Shown: positions 21,891-23,469 of the stretch, one piece after another | Numbering within the stretch: the first letter of the stretch is position 1 | How the letters are laid out: every line of letters begins with the position of its first letter | NCBI GenBank assembly: GCA_964539925.1 | Contig: CAZILB010000052.1 | Coordinates: forward strand, 1 to 23,469 | Origin: DP-20 sp964539925 | Lineage (GTDB): Bacteria > Desulfobacterota > Binatia > UBA9968 | Direction: 5' to 3' | DNA length: 23,469 bases | Made by a program: the position numbers and the translations under genes | Notes under the pieces: generated by a model | What the model was told of the DNA's origin: nothing | Database searches by the model: none | The model's input: only the letters and a program-made list of their open reading frames with translations

Positions 21891-22679
21891 ATGCTCATCG
21901 ATGCCCATGTTCATCTAGACAAATACGGCGACCTACTCGACGCGGCGCTAAAAGAAATCGAAACGGAGGAGATCTTTACCGTCGCCACGGCGATGGACGT
22001 GCCGTCGTATCTGGAGTTGCAAGAGATCGGCAAACGGTCAGACCTTGTTTTGCCGACCTTTGGCATCCATCCGCGGCGCGCGGCGGAATACGGCAATCGA
22101 TTAAGTGAAATCGGCCGCTACATCGAAACAAGTCCCGCCATCGGCGAGATCGGCCTGGACTTTCACTGGGTCAAAGACACGTCCACCTATCCGGCGCAAA
22201 GAAAAGTGCTTGAATATTTCATCGCCGCCGCCGCCGAACAAAACAAATTCGTCAACCTGCACACCAAAGCCGGCGAAAAAGAGATTCTCGACTTGCTCGA
22301 AAAACACGACCTCAAGCGCGCCATCATCCACTGGTACTCCGGACCGATGGATATCCTGCGCGCCATGATCCAGTACGGCTGCTACTTCACCATCGGCGTC
22401 GAAGTGCTCTATTCGGATTACATCAAGGAAATTGCCATGGCCGTCCCGGATCACCTGCTCCTGACCGAAACCGACAATCCTGGTGCGCTCCGATGGTTAA
22501 AGAAGAACGACGAGGTCGGCATGCCGACGGCGATAAAGACCGTCGTCGACGCGCTGGCCGAGCTGCGGCAAAGCCCGGCCGGGAGTATCGAGCAACTGGT
22601 TCAAGCCAATTTTTTGCGGCTCGTCGCAGACGATCCTTGGCTCCAAGATGCGAGCGTATTTGCCAAACGAAATTGCTAG
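21891..22679 (+). CDS. TatD-family metal-dependent hydrolase
   Basis: A 262-residue TIM-barrel protein of the TatD group, whose characterised members are metal-dependent DNases. Expected ligands are present and spaced as in the family: His6 and His8 in DAHVHLD, Glu86 in IGEIGLDFH, His124 in NLHTKAG, His147 in IIHWYSG and Asp195 in TETDNPG. Length is normal (about 260). ATG at 21891 follows AGGAAAGTGAG at loose spacing. It is not in an operon with recognisable partners: the upstream side is the repeat-rich gap and the downstream gene faces it. The sequence diverges from classical TatD around the middle (HWYSGPMDILRAMIQYG), so the exact substrate is open. Confidence 0.9.
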   Translation: MLIDAHVHLDKYGDLLDAALKEIETEEIFTVATAMDVPSYLELQEIGKRSDLVLPTFGIHPRRAAEYGNRLSEIGRYIETSPAIGEIGLDFHWVKDTSTYPAQRKVLEYFIAAAAEQNKFVNLHTKAGEKEILDLLEKHDLKRAIIHWYSGPMDILRAMIQYGCYFTIGVEVLYSDYIKEIAMAVPDHLLLTETDNPGALRWLKKNDEVGMPTAIKTVVDALAELRQSPAGSIEQLVQANFLRLVADDPWLQDASVFAKRNC

Positions 22680-22703
22680 ACACCGAAGGCGCGACTCAGG
22701 TCC

Positions 22704-23171
22704 TCAATGACCACGAACGACGGAAAACTTGAACGGCCGGATTTTTTGAATCGCGGCAAAGTCCCGGTCGTTTTGCGTGACGACGACCGCGCCGATAGAC
22801 CGGGCCGATAGCGCAATCAATACGTCGTTCGCCAAGCCGTGAGCGCTGGCCAGCGTGTAGCCCAAAGCGTCCTGAAGCTTCCGCAGCAGTTCGCCGGCCT
22901 CTTGGTACATCGAAACGGTTGGGGCAATGATCCGGCCGACTTTGCCAAACGCCATGCCTATTTCGCGCACGAGCCTGCGGTCCCGCGCCGAAAAAGCTCC
23001 CGCTGCCAGTTCCATCATCACGATAGCGCTAAGATGCTTGACGGCATCCCTTTGAAAAATAACCGCTTCGTACTTGAGCACCAGCTTGTAGGCGAACGGC
23101 ACTTGCGGCCGGTTATTCGGGCGCCGAACGCGCGAAACGGCGGCGCTAGTGCGTATGCTTCGTTGTGCCAT
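22704..23171 (-). CDS. PIN-domain protein (VapC-like), first catalytic Asp not visible
   Basis: A 155-residue protein whose body matches PIN-domain nucleases of toxin type: LSAIVMMELAAGA with Glu54, LANDVLIALSAR with Asp116 and the late VTQNDRDFAAI with Asp135 and Asp137. Such toxins cut RNA using four acidic residues and a metal. The N-terminal motif that should read like LDTS/N is absent: the start instead reads RSIRTSAAVS, with Arg7 where the first Asp would be expected. The other two frames give no better N-terminus. Either activity is lost or the annotated start region is damaged. ATG at 23171 lies two bases after the stop of the Fic-like frame on the same strand and has no clear ribosome site, so coupling is likely. 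No antitoxin gene is recognisable in the window. Confidence 0.75.
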   Translation of the reverse strand: MAQRSIRTSAAVSRVRRPNNRPQVPFAYKLVLKYEAVIFQRDAVKHLSAIVMMELAAGAFSARDRRLVREIGMAFGKVGRIIAPTVSMYQEAGELLRKLQDALGYTLASAHGLANDVLIALSARSIGAVVVTQNDRDFAAIQKIRPFKFSVVRGH

Positions 23172-23173
23172 TG

Positions 23174-23469
23174 CTAGGACTTTACAGATTGAGGGGTTGC
23201 CGCCGGGTCACCTGATTCGTCCGTGAAAAATGCGACATATTCGTCAAAGCGAAAGCGCCTGTGGCGCGCCTGTCCCGTCATTTCCCCCACGACGCCTTGC
23301 TCGGTTAAGCGTTGCACGAGCTGATTTGCCGCGGGATAACTTGTACCTGTAAGTTTTTTGACTTCGCTGACGCTGACGATGGGCCGCTGAAAGAGATGTT
23401 CCAAAACTTTTAGCCCGCGCGCGCAGGTTTTCGCGCAGTTCGAGAATCCGTTTGGCGGTTTCGGTCGCT
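23174..23469 (-). pseudogene. Fic-family protein C-terminus, apparent +1 frameshift (cut by window edge)
   Basis: From 23404 to the TAG at 23174 the frame encodes the winged-helix tail typical of Fic proteins: LEHLFQRPIVSVSEVKKLTG, then SYPAANQLVQRL, then GQARHRRFRFDEYVAFF. At the right edge the family-like upstream part, ATETAKRILELRENLRAR, is in a different frame (bases about 23415-23468). The switch falls at the GCGCGCGCGGG tract on the minus strand (about 23413-23424). Dropping one G there joins the two into a continuous ...ENLRARLKVLEHLFQRP. Fic enzymes attach AMP or related groups to target proteins; the catalytic HPFxxGN motif would lie outside the window. It may be a decayed gene, a phase-variable tract or a sequencing error. 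The tail could also start separately at the TTG at 23404, which I think less likely. Confidence 0.7.

Noticed and set aside
22704..23469. A complete toxin-antitoxin module
   Set aside because: No antitoxin gene is seen. The upstream partner is a frameshifted Fic tail, not an AbrB-, RHH- or PHD-type antitoxin.

Overview
The window is a 23.5-kb stretch of GC-rich bacterial DNA with 15 complete protein genes, one gene cut by the left edge and one broken gene at the right edge. I saw no rRNA, tRNA, CRISPR array, phage gene or transposase. The mix of genes (amidohydrolase, LVIVD propeller, aldehyde ferredoxin oxidoreductase, 4,5-dihydroxyphthalate decarboxylase-like protein, ThDP enzymes) and the many small intergenic inverted repeats suggest an uncultured soil or sediment lineage of the deltaproteobacteria-like/Binatota/Rokubacteria type. 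That is inference from gene content, with no marker gene to confirm it.

Left part (1-9405). The tail of a possible ABC substrate-binding protein ends at a terminator-like hairpin. Facing it is a two-gene minus-strand operon: a canonical NAD-type glyceraldehyde-3-phosphate dehydrogenase, and upstream of it, overlapping by 4 bases, a GAPDH paralogue that has lost the catalytic cysteine. A predicted outer-membrane barrel protein follows on the plus strand. Next come about 0.9 kb without a convincing gene but with possible RNA structure, a His-rich LVIVD beta-propeller protein, a 968-residue membrane-anchored coiled-coil protein built from about ten 78-residue repeats, and a small conserved-looking protein.

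Middle part (9587-20049) looks catabolic. Three plus-strand genes (metal-dependent amidohydrolase, zinc alcohol dehydrogenase, VOC/glyoxalase protein) converge on five minus-strand genes. Read in their direction these are: two ThDP-dependent acetolactate-synthase-like enzymes, a dienelactone hydrolase, a 4,5-dihydroxyphthalate decarboxylase-like protein and a tungsten-type aldehyde ferredoxin oxidoreductase. A working idea is that the ThDP enzymes cleave or decarboxylate 2-oxo acids and the released aldehydes are oxidised by the ferredoxin-linked enzyme or reduced by the alcohol dehydrogenase. The substrate cannot be read from sequence.

Right part (20325-23469). An MFS transporter diverges from the ThDP genes. 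After a 0.4-kb gap full of nested repeats come a TatD-type metal hydrolase and, on the minus strand, a PIN-domain protein whose first catalytic aspartate is missing, directly downstream of a Fic-type protein that carries an apparent +1 frameshift.

The intergenic spaces are unusually rich in short repeats. They include a 9-base-period TTGAAC repeat at three separate junctions, a 29-base perfect palindrome, several imperfect inverted-repeat pairs of miniature-element type, and GC-rich hairpins. No single new defence or mobile system is evident. The strongest unusual signals are the tandem catalytic/pseudo-GAPDH pair, the recurrent 9-base repeat, the repeat-built coiled coil and the damaged Fic/PIN pair.
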